Shown here in pieces: positions 19,082 through 27,285 of a DNA stretch of 64,000 nt. Every line of letters begins with the position of its first letter. The first letter of the stretch is position 1. Under the pieces are notes generated by a model, which ran no database searches, had not been told where the DNA came from, and saw only the letters and a list, made by a program, of their open reading frames with translations. The stretch comes from CAYWNA01 sp964459305 (GTDB taxonomy: Bacteria; Planctomycetota; Planctomycetia; Pirellulales; Pirellulaceae): NCBI GenBank assembly GCA_964459305.1, contig CAYWNA010000005.1, positions 62,001-126,000 of the forward strand. Reading direction: 5' to 3'. A program made the position numbers and the translations under genes.

Positions 19082-20269
19082 TCAGGGGCCGGTCGGAAGA
19101 GAACCGAAAACGAGTTGGCCGGAGTTGATCGTCGCCACAACTTCGAAGTCGCCAATCGCACCGTTTCCGTCCGCGCCTGAAAGTCGGAAGATGGCCAAAT
19201 CAGCGACCGCGCCGACTTCGAGAGTGACCGGTTCGGCTCCGAGCAACGCCAGCGGTCGCGCGGTGGCCATTTCCATTGCAGCCCGGAGATTTTGGCCGGT
19301 AAATCGCATCAGGTTTGCGATTCCTGAACGCAGAGGCAAAGCGGCGCCGGCCAGCAATTGGCGCTGGCCCGCGATAGCCAAACGGCCATCTTCCAGCACC
19401 TCGACGGCCCCGAGACTTGGATTCTCGTAGCGGCCTGGCGGCATGCCGCCCATGCCCGTGATGTCGCTGACAAGGATGCATCGCTCCGGCGACTTCGCGC
19501 TCACGAACGTCTTGACCACGGCAGGCGGCAAGTGATGTCCATCAACGATCAAACTGGCGTCGAGGCGATCTTCGGCCAGTTGATCCCAGATGTAGTTGGG
19601 GTGACGGCGGATTACTGCGTGAGCGCCGTTACCCAAGTGAGTGCTCAGGCGAGCTCCTGCATCGACCGCGCCATTAATCTGGTCCGAGTCGGCAGCCGTA
19701 TGTCCGATCGCGACAACGATGCCGACGTCTGTCACTTTCGAGATGAACTCCGCAGAACCTTCGTATTCCGGCGACATGGTCAAAATGCGAATTCGGTTGC
19801 CGGAGGCTTCCAAGAGACGCTGAAACTCGTCCCAGTCCGGCGGACGTACGTGCTGGCGAGCGTGAGCGCCGCGGGGGCCGTCTTGCGGCGAGATATAGGG
19901 GCCTTCCAGATGAATGCCGGCTATGCGCGCCGCCACATCGGGGGCTGTTTCGCACGCACGAGAGATTGTGGCCAAGGCATGGGAAAGAGCTTCGAGACTG
20001 TTCGTGGTGACCGTGGCGCAGTAATTTGTCACGCCGTCGGGATCCATGGCGGTGCTGATGGCCGAAACATCTTCGACGGCAAGAGACGAATCGCTGAATT
20101 CCCGGCCACCGTGCCCGTTGACCTGTAGATCGACCAATCCCGGCGAAACCCAGGGCACGCTTGTGCTGTTGAGCTCAACGTCTGCAGGCTCGATTCTCTC
20201 GATGCGGCTACCGGCAACGTGAATGGCCACTGTTTCGGATGTGTCGTAGCGACGTGCGACAAATTGCAT
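19082..20269 (-). CDS. nagA: N-acetylglucosamine-6-phosphate deacetylase
   Basis: Removes the acetyl group from GlcNAc-6-phosphate in amino-sugar catabolism and cell-wall recycling. The 395-residue amidohydrolase barrel shows the family's GIHLEGPYISP, IGHTAADSDQINGAVDAGA, THLGNGAHAV (the usual form is THLFNAM; here the Phe and Met positions differ), SLIVDGHHLPP and LVSDITGMGGMPPGRY segments, with the metal-ligand Glu and His residues and the catalytic Asp of the VSD motif. No nagB, nagE or NagC-type gene is adjacent. It lies directly upstream of eno on the same strand. No clear ribosome-binding site precedes the ATG at 20269. Given the altered THLFNAM motif, a related sugar-phosphate deacetylase activity is possible. 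Confidence 0.85.
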   Translation of the reverse strand: MQFVARRYDTSETVAIHVAGSRIERIEPADVELNSTSVPWVSPGLVDLQVNGHGGREFSDSSLAVEDVSAISTAMDPDGVTNYCATVTTNSLEALSHALATISRACETAPDVAARIAGIHLEGPYISPQDGPRGAHARQHVRPPDWDEFQRLLEASGNRIRILTMSPEYEGSAEFISKVTDVGIVVAIGHTAADSDQINGAVDAGARLSTHLGNGAHAVIRRHPNYIWDQLAEDRLDASLIVDGHHLPPAVVKTFVSAKSPERCILVSDITGMGGMPPGRYENPSLGAVEVLEDGRLAIAGQRQLLAGAALPLRSGIANLMRFTGQNLRAAMEMATARPLALLGAEPVTLEVGAVADLAIFRLSGADGNGAIGDFEVVATINSGQLVFGSLPTGP

Positions 20270-20395
20270 GGCTTACCCAAAAAATGTGCTGGCATCCACG
20301 AACACCCCCAGCCCTGCTCAACGCGATGTTCGGGCTGCCGATTTCAGCCTATTCTTGCACAAGATCCATCGTTGAGAAAGGCACGGCCGACAAAA

Positions 20396-20554
20396 GTGTT
20401 TGGTGGCGCAGGAATGGGTTTGTAGCTGGATTCGCAAGAATTCAGGTGGATTACGCCCCTCACCGCCTGAATTCTTGCGAATCCAGCTACGAGTTTCGTC
20501 GACGCATCCTTGCCGTCGTGCATGCAAACCCGTTCCAGCGCCCAGTGTCTGGTG
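20396..20554. repeat. Nested palindromic element ('SWIRKNSGG' family), full copy
   Basis: The core is a perfect pair of 25-base arms at 20422-20446 and 20466-20490. It is enclosed by a second, imperfect inverted pair of 16 bases at 20406-20421 and 20526-20541 (14 of 16 match). The outside flanks carry a near-identical 10-base direct repeat, GTGTTTGGTG at 20396 and GTGTCTGGTG at 20545, which could be a target-site duplication. Translations give SWIRKNSGG and LNSCESSY, strings seen in many spurious planctomycete ORFs. Related copies lie at about 33741, 50218 and 61530. The element occupies most of the nagA-ilvB divergent gap. Confidence 0.75.
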
Positions 20555-20651
20555 GAGAGTACTTGGGCGAAAGGCGCGATGAAAAAAGCGGCTAATGCCG
20601 GTGACATTGAGAAAGCAGGAATTCTGGCAAATGTAGAGTTGAACGCGGCGG

Positions 20652-20680
20652 TTGAAAACGTGGCACTTACGCCGTAAACT
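20652..20680 (+). promoter_or_regulatory. Candidate sigma-70-type promoter for ilvB
   Basis: TTGAAA (20652-20657), a 17-base spacer, and TAAACT (20675-20680) resemble -35 and -10 boxes (five and four of six consensus matches). The predicted transcript would begin near 20688, about 55 bases upstream of the ilvB ATG. This is pattern matching only. Confidence 0.3.
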
Positions 20681-20741
20681 ATTGTGTTTGCTCACTCTAG
20701 GACGATTAACCGCGTTTGCCGCGTTTTCCAGGAGATAGTCT

Positions 20742-22511
20742 ATGACGTTGGCCGAACAAGCCACCGCATCCCAAATGATGACGGGTTCCGATATCCTCGT
20801 TCAGTCGTTGGTCGATCACGGCGTCGAGGTGCTGTTCGCCTATCCCGGTGGCGCCAGCATGCCGCTGCACCAGGCCCTGACGCGGTTCTCCGACAGACTC
20901 CGCACGATTCTGCCACGGCACGAGCAGGGCGGCGCTTTTGCGGCCCAGGGCTACGCTCGCACGACCGGCAAGCCGGGAGTCTGCATGGCCACTAGCGGTC
21001 CGGGAGCCACCAACTTAGTCACCTCGATCGCCGACGCGAAACTGGACAGCATTCCGCTGATCGCGATCACCGGGCAGGTGACCACCGGTGCCATCGGTTC
21101 CGATGCATTCCAGGAGACGCCGATTGTCGAGGTGTGTCGCGGCATCACCAAACATCACTACCTGGTAACCGACATTGCCGATTTGCCTCGAATCATGAAA
21201 GAGGCGTTTCACCTAGTTACGACTGGCCGTCCGGGACCGGTCCTTATTGATATGCCCAAAGACGTGCAGATGGACAAGGTGGCGGTCGATTGGGACGTGC
21301 CCATGTATCTGCCGGGGTACCAGAACATAAAGCCACCGCACGCACGGTCCGGACAGATCGAAAAGGTTGCTGATGCAATCAAGCGGGCAAAACGCCCGAT
21401 TCTCTATTGCGGCGGCGGAATCGTCTTGGCCGACGCGAGCGACGACTTGCGTGAGCTCGTCCGCAAAACGGGCATTCCTGTGACCATGACGCTGACGGGT
21501 CTGGGTGTGTTGCCCAGCAACGATCCGCTGTGCCTGGACATGTTGGGCATGCATGGGGCCGTTTACAGCAATTGGGCGGTGCGCGATTGCGATCTGCTGC
21601 TTGCTTTTGGCGTGCGATTCGACGACCGTGTGACCGGCAAACTAGAGGCTTTCGCCGAGCACGCGAAAATCGTCCACATCGATATCGATCCGTCTGAATT
21701 GAACAAGAACAAGACGGCCCACATCCCGATCAACAGTGACATCAAATATGCGATCGAGCAATTGAACAAAGTCGTTGAACCGAAGGACGACATCGACCAA
21801 TGGGTGGCGCAGTGCCAGCAGTGGAAGAAAGAACATCCATTCAAGTACGACAAGGATTTTGACGGCATCCTTCCGCAACACGCGATCGCGGAACTATCCA
21901 GATTGACGCAAGACCGAAAGACGATCATCACCACGGGCGTGGGACAGCATCAGATGTGGGCGGCTCAGTTCTTCGAGTTCCAGGACCCGCGAATGTGGCT
22001 ATCCAGTTCCGGTCTGGGCACCATGGGGTTCGGGCTGCCATCCGCGATTGGTGCGGTGGCCGCCCATCCAGACGCCCTGGTCGTCGACATCGACGGTGAT
22101 GGCAGCCTACAGATGAATATCCAGGAGTTGGCCACCTGCCACTGCGAGAAGTTGCCCGTGAAGGTGTTGCTACTGAATAACCAGCATTTGGGCATGGTCG
22201 TTCAGTGGGAGGACCGGTTCATGGCTGGTAATCGAGCCCACACGTACCTGGGCCCGGTCCATCACGCTGAAGCCACGGGCCAAGGTGACGATGTTTACGT
22301 GGCGGAACGCTACCCGGATTTCGTGCAGATTGCCAAGGGCTATGGGACGGGTGCGGGGACCGTGCGCAACAAAGCCGATTTGGTGTCGGCCTTGGAAGAG
22401 ATGATTGACTATGATGGACCGTACGTCCTGGATGTGCAAACTCCTTACCAGGAGCACGTGTTACCGATGATCCCGGCGAATCATACGGTAGATGACATAA
22501 TTACGGAGTAG
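20742..22511 (+). CDS. ilvB: Acetolactate synthase large (catalytic) subunit
   Basis: A ThDP-dependent enzyme joining two pyruvates (or pyruvate and 2-oxobutyrate) in the first shared step of branched-chain amino acid synthesis. The 589-residue length is typical. Visible are the N-terminal AYPGGASMPLHQAL, the catalytic Glu in LPRHEQGGAFAAQGYAR, GVCMATSGPGATNLVT, the FAD-domain region ILYCGGGIV and GVRFDDRVTGKLEAFA, and the ThDP motif DIDGDGSLQMNIQELATCH with NNQHLGMVVQWEDRFM. AGGAG lies seven bases before the ATG. No regulatory small subunit (ilvN) follows, although IlvB is normally paired with one; it must be encoded elsewhere or be absent. The next gene, 62 bases on, is for lipid synthesis. 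Confidence 0.95.
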   Translation: MTLAEQATASQMMTGSDILVQSLVDHGVEVLFAYPGGASMPLHQALTRFSDRLRTILPRHEQGGAFAAQGYARTTGKPGVCMATSGPGATNLVTSIADAKLDSIPLIAITGQVTTGAIGSDAFQETPIVEVCRGITKHHYLVTDIADLPRIMKEAFHLVTTGRPGPVLIDMPKDVQMDKVAVDWDVPMYLPGYQNIKPPHARSGQIEKVADAIKRAKRPILYCGGGIVLADASDDLRELVRKTGIPVTMTLTGLGVLPSNDPLCLDMLGMHGAVYSNWAVRDCDLLLAFGVRFDDRVTGKLEAFAEHAKIVHIDIDPSELNKNKTAHIPINSDIKYAIEQLNKVVEPKDDIDQWVAQCQQWKKEHPFKYDKDFDGILPQHAIAELSRLTQDRKTIITTGVGQHQMWAAQFFEFQDPRMWLSSSGLGTMGFGLPSAIGAVAAHPDALVVDIDGDGSLQMNIQELATCHCEKLPVKVLLLNNQHLGMVVQWEDRFMAGNRAHTYLGPVHHAEATGQGDDVYVAERYPDFVQIAKGYGTGAGTVRNKADLVSALEEMIDYDGPYVLDVQTPYQEHVLPMIPANHTVDDIITE

Positions 22512-22573
22512 ACGCGCCTCGCGTCCCGGTCACGCTCCTGCCAAATTTGCAGGCATGACGGAAACCTCGTGTC

Positions 22574-23179
22574 ATGAGAGTGACGGCCCCAATTCTGGCG
22601 GTGATTGGCAGGTTGCTCAGCGGTTCCAGCGTCCGATGGATCGACTGTCAGCCTGACACGTGCCAGCGCGTCTACTTCGCGAATCACACGAGTCATCTGG
22701 ATGCTCTGGTGCTTTGGGCCAGCCTACCGAAAGAGATACGCGCGCTGACTCGCCCGGTGGCGGCCAAGGACTATTGGCAACGAGGACCGGTCCGACGGCA
22801 TATCGCCAGATCCTTCAACGCCCTATTGATCGATCGCAAGAAGGTTAAGGTGCATCGGAGCCCCGTGGATTTGATGATCCGCGAGATCGGCAACACGTAC
22901 TCGCTGATCGTGTTCCCCGAGGGTGGCCGGAGTGCCGGGCAGGAAATGGGCGACTTCAAGAGCGGTCTGTACTACCTCAGCAAGAAACGGCCTGATTTGG
23001 AGTTAGTGCCCGTATACATGGATAATCTGAACCGCGTGCTGCCGCGTGGGGAAGTCCTGCCGGTGCCGCTGTTGAGCTGCATCACGGTCGGTCCTCCGAT
23101 GTGGCTGGAAGCAGGGGAGCCAAAAGTGGACTTCCTGGCCCGAGCGCGTGAGGCAGTTCGCCGCTTGAAAGAGTTATAG
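22574..23179 (+). CDS. plsC: 1-acyl-glycerol-3-phosphate acyltransferase (PlsC type)
   Basis: A 201-residue acyltransferase that would add the second acyl chain to lysophosphatidate to give phosphatidate. The HX4D catalytic motif is clear in ANHTSHLDALVLW. Motif II lies near FNALLIDRKK and motif III is FPEGGRSAGQEMGDFKSG. Motif IV is the VPVYMDNLNRVLPRGE region. It is at the short end for PlsC enzymes and has no strong N-terminal membrane helix, so it is probably peripherally bound. It precedes cdsA by 18 bases, which uses phosphatidate as substrate; this makes a two-step phospholipid unit likely. The plsC symbol is by function and pairing, not proven orthology. Confidence 0.82.
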   Translation: MRVTAPILAVIGRLLSGSSVRWIDCQPDTCQRVYFANHTSHLDALVLWASLPKEIRALTRPVAAKDYWQRGPVRRHIARSFNALLIDRKKVKVHRSPVDLMIREIGNTYSLIVFPEGGRSAGQEMGDFKSGLYYLSKKRPDLELVPVYMDNLNRVLPRGEVLPVPLLSCITVGPPMWLEAGEPKVDFLARAREAVRRLKEL

Positions 23180-23197
23180 GGAAGCACAGGAAACGCA

Positions 23198-24274
23198 GTG
23201 ATGACACACTGGCCATCGCCATTTCTGTGGTTGTCTGCCCAGTCGGGCGGGATCACCACACAAACCTATTGGCTGCTGGGCGTGGTCCTGGGGCTGTTGG
23301 TTATCGCCTACGTCACCGGCCGGCTTCTGAAACGGTACCCCGAAAGCAGCCTGAATCCGGCCCTGGTTGAACGCTTCAACCACCGAATTCGTGTCTGGTG
23401 GATGATGTGCGCGATTCTGGTTGCGGCGTTTCTGTTGGGTCCAATCGTCACAGTCATTCTGTTCGGCCTGGTTTCCTTCTGGGCTCTGCGTGAGTTTATC
23501 ACCATGACCCCAACGCGTCGTGGCGACCACCGGACGCTGTTCTGGGTCTTCTTCGTCTTCACTCCAGCGCAGTATATCCTTGTCGGCTTGAGTCCGGGGA
23601 TGTACGAGTGGGTCTTCGGCGTGACGGGCACCGGCAGAGACTTCTACGGCTTGTACAGCGTCGCGATTCCTGTCTACGCCTTTCTGTACATCCCCGCACG
23701 GATTGCTATCTCTGGTGACCACAAGCGTTTCCTGGAACGATCGGCCAAGATCCAAGCTGGGCTGTTCATCTGCGTGTACTGTCTGAGCTATGCGCCGGCG
23801 CTATTGAATCTGAGGCTGGTCACATCGGACGGGACCGACTGGGGCGATCCTAACTCACATCTGCCAAACGCGGGTTTGCTGTTCTACTTTGTGTTGATCG
23901 CACAATTGGGAGACGTTCTGCAAATCGCGTGGGGGCGGCTTGCGGGTCGGCGGGTGATCGCACCGGCAATCAACGCCAGCCGAACCTGGGAAGGATTCCT
24001 GGGGGGAGTGGCCAGCGCTACACTGATCGGCGCACTGTTGTGGTGGGCCACTCCGTTCGGATTTGGCGAGGCGGCCTGCATGTCGATGATTGTGGCAGTG
24101 ACGGGATTTGCTGGCAGCATGGCGATGTCGGCGATCAAGCGGGACCGAGGGGTTGCCGATTATGGTACCCTCGTACAAGGCCATCCGGGCGTGTTGGATC
24201 GCATTGATTCCATTTGCTTCGCGGCCCCCATCTTCTTCCATCTCACACGGCACTTTTTTTCTGCCATTCGCTAG
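23198..24274 (+). CDS. cdsA: Phosphatidate cytidylyltransferase
   Basis: Makes CDP-diacylglycerol from phosphatidate and CTP in the inner membrane. The roughly 358-residue protein has about eight hydrophobic segments. The C-terminal CDP-alcohol signature is readable as SAIKRDRGVADYGTLVQGHPGVLDRIDS, quoted here in part, with the SxxKR...KD..P.HGG.LDR.D spacing; here Arg-Gly replaces Lys-Asp and PGV replaces the HGG, so the motif is somewhat divergent. The start is either GTG 23198 or ATG 23201; an AGGA lies 7 or 10 bases upstream. It follows the PlsC-type gene by 18 bases, so the two are probably cotranscribed. Confidence 0.85.
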   Translation: MMTHWPSPFLWLSAQSGGITTQTYWLLGVVLGLLVIAYVTGRLLKRYPESSLNPALVERFNHRIRVWWMMCAILVAAFLLGPIVTVILFGLVSFWALREFITMTPTRRGDHRTLFWVFFVFTPAQYILVGLSPGMYEWVFGVTGTGRDFYGLYSVAIPVYAFLYIPARIAISGDHKRFLERSAKIQAGLFICVYCLSYAPALLNLRLVTSDGTDWGDPNSHLPNAGLLFYFVLIAQLGDVLQIAWGRLAGRRVIAPAINASRTWEGFLGGVASATLIGALLWWATPFGFGEAACMSMIVAVTGFAGSMAMSAIKRDRGVADYGTLVQGHPGVLDRIDSICFAAPIFFHLTRHFFSAIR

Positions 24275-24313
24275 TTTGTCGTTTGTTGGTTTGAGACAAG
24301 GCAGTGCAAAATC

Positions 24314-25015
24314 ATGACCGAAGACTCCAGTCCATACGAAGCGTATCAGCCGCCACCGCTCGCGGAGGAGGTCGCCCCAGTCCGAGACCGGATGACCGGT
24401 TGGCTGAAGGCCATCTGCATTATTGCGATCGTTCTGGGCACCCTAGGTCTGCTGAGCGCCCTGATGGGCATCGTGGGTTTGGCAATCGGCAGCGAACTCC
24501 AGGGAGCTTTTGGGCCGGGAGCCCAGCCAGGCATGCCACAAGAGTTGGTTGACGCCCAGACGCAAATGCAGGCTGACCTTCAGGCGGTCCAGGACCGATT
24601 CTTTGCGGCGAACGTAATTCTGACATTGGTGCAAGTGCTCGTCGCTTCCACGCTGCTTGTGGGTGGCATTCAATGTCTACGTCGGATCTCGCCAGGAAGG
24701 CGGGTCCTAGTAGCGGCGTGCTTTGCCGCGATGCTGTTTGAAATCGTGCGAGGTATCGTTCAAGGGTTTGTCCAGATGGCGACAGCCCCCGTCGCCACGC
24801 GGTCTATCGAGCGGATGATGGAATCGACCGGCGGCCAGACACCGCCGGAGGCAACGGAGTTTGTGATGATGGCCACCAGAGTTGGAGTGGTGTTGGGCGC
24901 GGTTGTCTTTCTGGGCCTGATCACCGCGAAACTGGTGTTCTACGTACTATCGGTCAGATACCTTCGCAAGCCGGAGGTACGATCGTATCTGGATCTTGGA
25001 CCGCATCAGGGATGA
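24314..25015 (+). CDS. Four-helix membrane protein, function unknown
   Basis: A 233-residue protein that I do not recognise. A charged, proline-containing cytoplasmic N-terminus (about 28 residues) is followed by four hydrophobic segments near residues 30-57 (ICIIAIVLGTLGLLSALMG), 98-120 (LTLVQVLVASTLLVGG), 128-148 and 195-217 (VVLGAVVFLGLITAKLVFYV). The loop between helices 1 and 2 is Gln-rich and probably helical. It lies 39 bases downstream of cdsA on the same strand and could be the last gene of the ilvB-plsC-cdsA transcript. Related small multi-pass proteins of unknown role are common in planctomycetes. Confidence 0.6.
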   Translation: MTEDSSPYEAYQPPPLAEEVAPVRDRMTGWLKAICIIAIVLGTLGLLSALMGIVGLAIGSELQGAFGPGAQPGMPQELVDAQTQMQADLQAVQDRFFAANVILTLVQVLVASTLLVGGIQCLRRISPGRRVLVAACFAAMLFEIVRGIVQGFVQMATAPVATRSIERMMESTGGQTPPEATEFVMMATRVGVVLGAVVFLGLITAKLVFYVLSVRYLRKPEVRSYLDLGPHQG

Positions 25016-25044
25016 GTTAAGGCGATCGGCGGAAATTCGCATAC

Positions 25045-25107
25045 CCGTGGGATAGGCTTCCAGCCTGTCAGGCCGCATATTTGACAGGCTGGAAGCCTAT
25101 CCCACGG
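25045..25107. repeat. Perfect 25-base palindromic repeat
   Basis: The arms at 25045-25069 and 25083-25107 are exact reverse complements, separated by 13 bases; the arm core reads GATAGGCTTCCAGCCTGTC. A degraded relative lies at about 61695-61750. It sits just beyond the membrane-protein stop, where it could form a stable hairpin in the transcript, but its recurrence marks it as a dispersed repeat rather than a dedicated terminator. Confidence 0.8.
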
Positions 25108-25291
25108 TAAATTTTCTCTGCCGCTCGCCTAAAGACGCGTGTCATTTCTGCAGCGATTCCTAACGCCTACCGGGGCTGTGCGAAACGGGTTCCGTAGGGC
25201 AGAATCATAGGGCTGCATGAGCGAGTGATGGCTGCAGCCGAATAGAGAGTCATCTTGTTACCCCGCTTCGACTACGAGAACAGGTATTCCC

Positions 25292-25789
25292 ATGTCGAAT
25301 CCCGAACCGCGCACCGCTGTGTACACCGGATCGTTTGATCCGATTACCTTGGGCCATCTGAACGTGATTCGCCGAAGCTCGCGGCTATTTGATCGTCTGA
25401 TCGTCGCGGTGGGTATCAACACCAGAAAATCGGCGTTGTTCTCGCCCGAGGAGCGCGTCGAACTGGTAAGTCGCGTGACCGCCGTTTTTGGGAACGTGGA
25501 GGTGCAGACTTTCACGGGCTTGGCCGTCGAATTCGTCCGCGACTGTGAAGCGAGGGTCATGATTCGCGGCGTCCGTCCGCTGACAGACATCGCGGCGGAA
25601 TTCACCATGATGATGGCAAACCGCCAGTTGGATCCCGACATCGAAACAGTATTCCTGATGGCTGACGAGGAATACTCCCACGTGTCCAGCTCGTTCATCA
25701 AGGAAATCACTCCGCTGGCCAACAACGAAATGCTCGCGCGATTCCTTCCGGCTGAGATAATTCCGGATATGCGGAGAAAATTCGAGTAG
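25292..25789 (+). CDS. coaD: Pantetheine-phosphate adenylyltransferase
   Basis: Transfers AMP from ATP to 4'-phosphopantetheine, the penultimate step of coenzyme A synthesis. The 165-residue length is standard. The nucleotidyltransferase signature YTGSFDPITLGHLNVIRR contains the TxGH motif (here TLGH); FSPEERVELV, VMIRGVRPLTDIAAEFTMM and EYSHVSSSFIKEI match the conserved blocks, including the ISSS/T..R region (here VSSS, without the following Arg run). It stands alone in a gap-flanked position with a weak AGG ribosome site. Confidence 0.95.
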   Translation: MSNPEPRTAVYTGSFDPITLGHLNVIRRSSRLFDRLIVAVGINTRKSALFSPEERVELVSRVTAVFGNVEVQTFTGLAVEFVRDCEARVMIRGVRPLTDIAAEFTMMMANRQLDPDIETVFLMADEEYSHVSSSFIKEITPLANNEMLARFLPAEIIPDMRRKFE

Positions 25790-25947
25790 AATCGCCTGGC
25801 GTTTTAGGAATATATAGTTGTCAAAAATGCGATAAAGGAGTACAAAGGGACGTGATCAAGAATGTTGGAGTCGGGCCTTTGAGCTGATCCTGGACTCCAA
25901 TAGTGTCCGTCCGCCCAGGCGAATTTGGTCCGAGAGGAACGCCTCGC

Positions 25948-26565
25948 ATGAAAGAGGATTTTATTTCATCCGATTTGGCGATCCTGGATTTGCTGCGCAA
26001 ACGCACGACAATGACTGTCTCGGAATTGGCCGGTTCTATGCAGGTTACGGCGACAGCGGTACGTCAGCGTCTAAACCGTTTACTAGCCCATGGTTACATC
26101 GAACGAACGGCCCTCAAGAGAGGTCGCGGTCGACCGATCCACCGGTATGGACTAACGGACAAGGGCCTCCGCAAAGCGGGTTCGAATTTTGTCGACCTTT
26201 CGATTGCTTTGTGGCAGGAGGTTTGCGGAATCGAGGATCCGGACGTCCGGCGAGAGTTCTTGCGCCGGCTCGCCAAACGGCTGGCCGTGATGTACGCCGA
26301 CAAGATCGAAGGGCGAACGCTGGAAGAAAAAATGCGGGCGCTTTCAGATTTGTTCGCCGAGCGACGGATTCCGTTGGACGTCGAGCAGTCGGACGACCAT
26401 CCCGTCTTGACCGCTGCAGCCTGTCCGTACCCCGATCTCGCGGACGATGACCGCTCGATTTGTGCTATGGAACGGCTGCTGTATTCCGAGTTGCTCGGGG
26501 CAGACGTCCAAGCTGGTAAATGCCGACTTGATGGCGAGACGTGTTGCACGTTTGAATCGAATTAG
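25948..26565 (+). CDS. SufR-like winged-helix regulator with C-terminal cysteine cluster
   Basis: A predicted transcriptional repressor of 205 residues. The N-terminal winged helix-turn-helix reads LAILDLLRKRTTMTVSELAG and then TATAVRQRLNRLLAHGYI, with a basic wing RGRGRP. The C-terminal third has Cys residues in CPYPD, SICAM and GKCRLDGETCC, the layout of SufR-type regulators that bind an iron-sulfur cluster and control Fe-S assembly genes. ATG 25948 is preferred over an earlier GTG (25903) because AGAGGA lies about nine bases upstream. The next gene, 83 bases on, is nuoB, itself an Fe-S protein, so local regulation is plausible. No suf genes are in the window. Confidence 0.72.
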   Translation: MKEDFISSDLAILDLLRKRTTMTVSELAGSMQVTATAVRQRLNRLLAHGYIERTALKRGRGRPIHRYGLTDKGLRKAGSNFVDLSIALWQEVCGIEDPDVRREFLRRLAKRLAVMYADKIEGRTLEEKMRALSDLFAERRIPLDVEQSDDHPVLTAAACPYPDLADDDRSICAMERLLYSELLGADVQAGKCRLDGETCCTFESN

Positions 26566-26648
26566 TACCCTAGTGCTTTGCGACGCTATTCAGTTGCCGA
26601 TTGTCGGTGATTGAGAAACGAACTAAACGCTAACTGACCACCAGCGCC

Positions 26649-27281
26649 ATGACACAACCCTGGATCGAAGCAAGAATCGAAGACAACGTTCTCGTCACGA
26701 CTTTGGAGCAGGCGATCAACTACTGTCGGCAGTCAAGTATATGGCCCTTGACGTTTGGTTTGGCATGTTGCGCCATTGAGATGATGGCTGCCGGCGCCAG
26801 CCGCTATGACATGGATCGATTCGGTGCGGGAGCTTTTCGCGCAACGCCTCGACAAGCCGACCTGATGATCGTCGCCGGTACGGTGACGTATAAGATGGCC
26901 AGTCGGGTCAAGCGACTCTACGAGATGATGCCCGAACCGAAATATGTGATGGCCATGGGCGCCTGCACGGTCGGGGGCGGCCCGTACTTCAAGTGGGGTT
27001 ATCACGTAGTTAAGGGAGTCGATCTGATCGTTCCTGTCGATGTATACGTGCCTGGATGCCCGCCACGACCGGAGGCATTGCTGGAAGGCTTGATGAGAAT
27101 TCAGGATCAGATTCGTGGACACAAGATGGCAAAACGCAAGACGGCCGACGGCCGGCTTTTCGATATCAGCCGCGGTGTGAAAGTCGATGACGAACTGCCG
27201 GTGCCCCATCATAGCGGCTATGCCGAGGCACCCGCGTGTCAAGAGCCGCTAAGGGATCACCAGAAGATCACTGGCAAATAG
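26649..27281 (+). CDS. nuoB: NADH-quinone oxidoreductase subunit B
   Basis: The complex I subunit that carries the terminal N2 [4Fe-4S] cluster next to the quinone site, on the cytoplasmic side of the membrane. The 210-residue protein has the tandem ligand cysteines in GLACCAIEMMA and the others in MGACTVGGGPY and YVPGCPPRPEAL. FGAGAFRATPRQADLMIVAGT and VDVYVPGC are also standard. The C-terminus is longer than in the shortest NuoB forms. It is not in a nuo operon here: the preceding gene is a SufR-like regulator and the next gene is convergent. Either the nuo genes are scattered or this is an additional NuoB copy. Confidence 0.93.
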   Translation: MTQPWIEARIEDNVLVTTLEQAINYCRQSSIWPLTFGLACCAIEMMAAGASRYDMDRFGAGAFRATPRQADLMIVAGTVTYKMASRVKRLYEMMPEPKYVMAMGACTVGGGPYFKWGYHVVKGVDLIVPVDVYVPGCPPRPEALLEGLMRIQDQIRGHKMAKRKTADGRLFDISRGVKVDDELPVPHHSGYAEAPACQEPLRDHQKITGK

Positions 27282-27285
27282 TACG

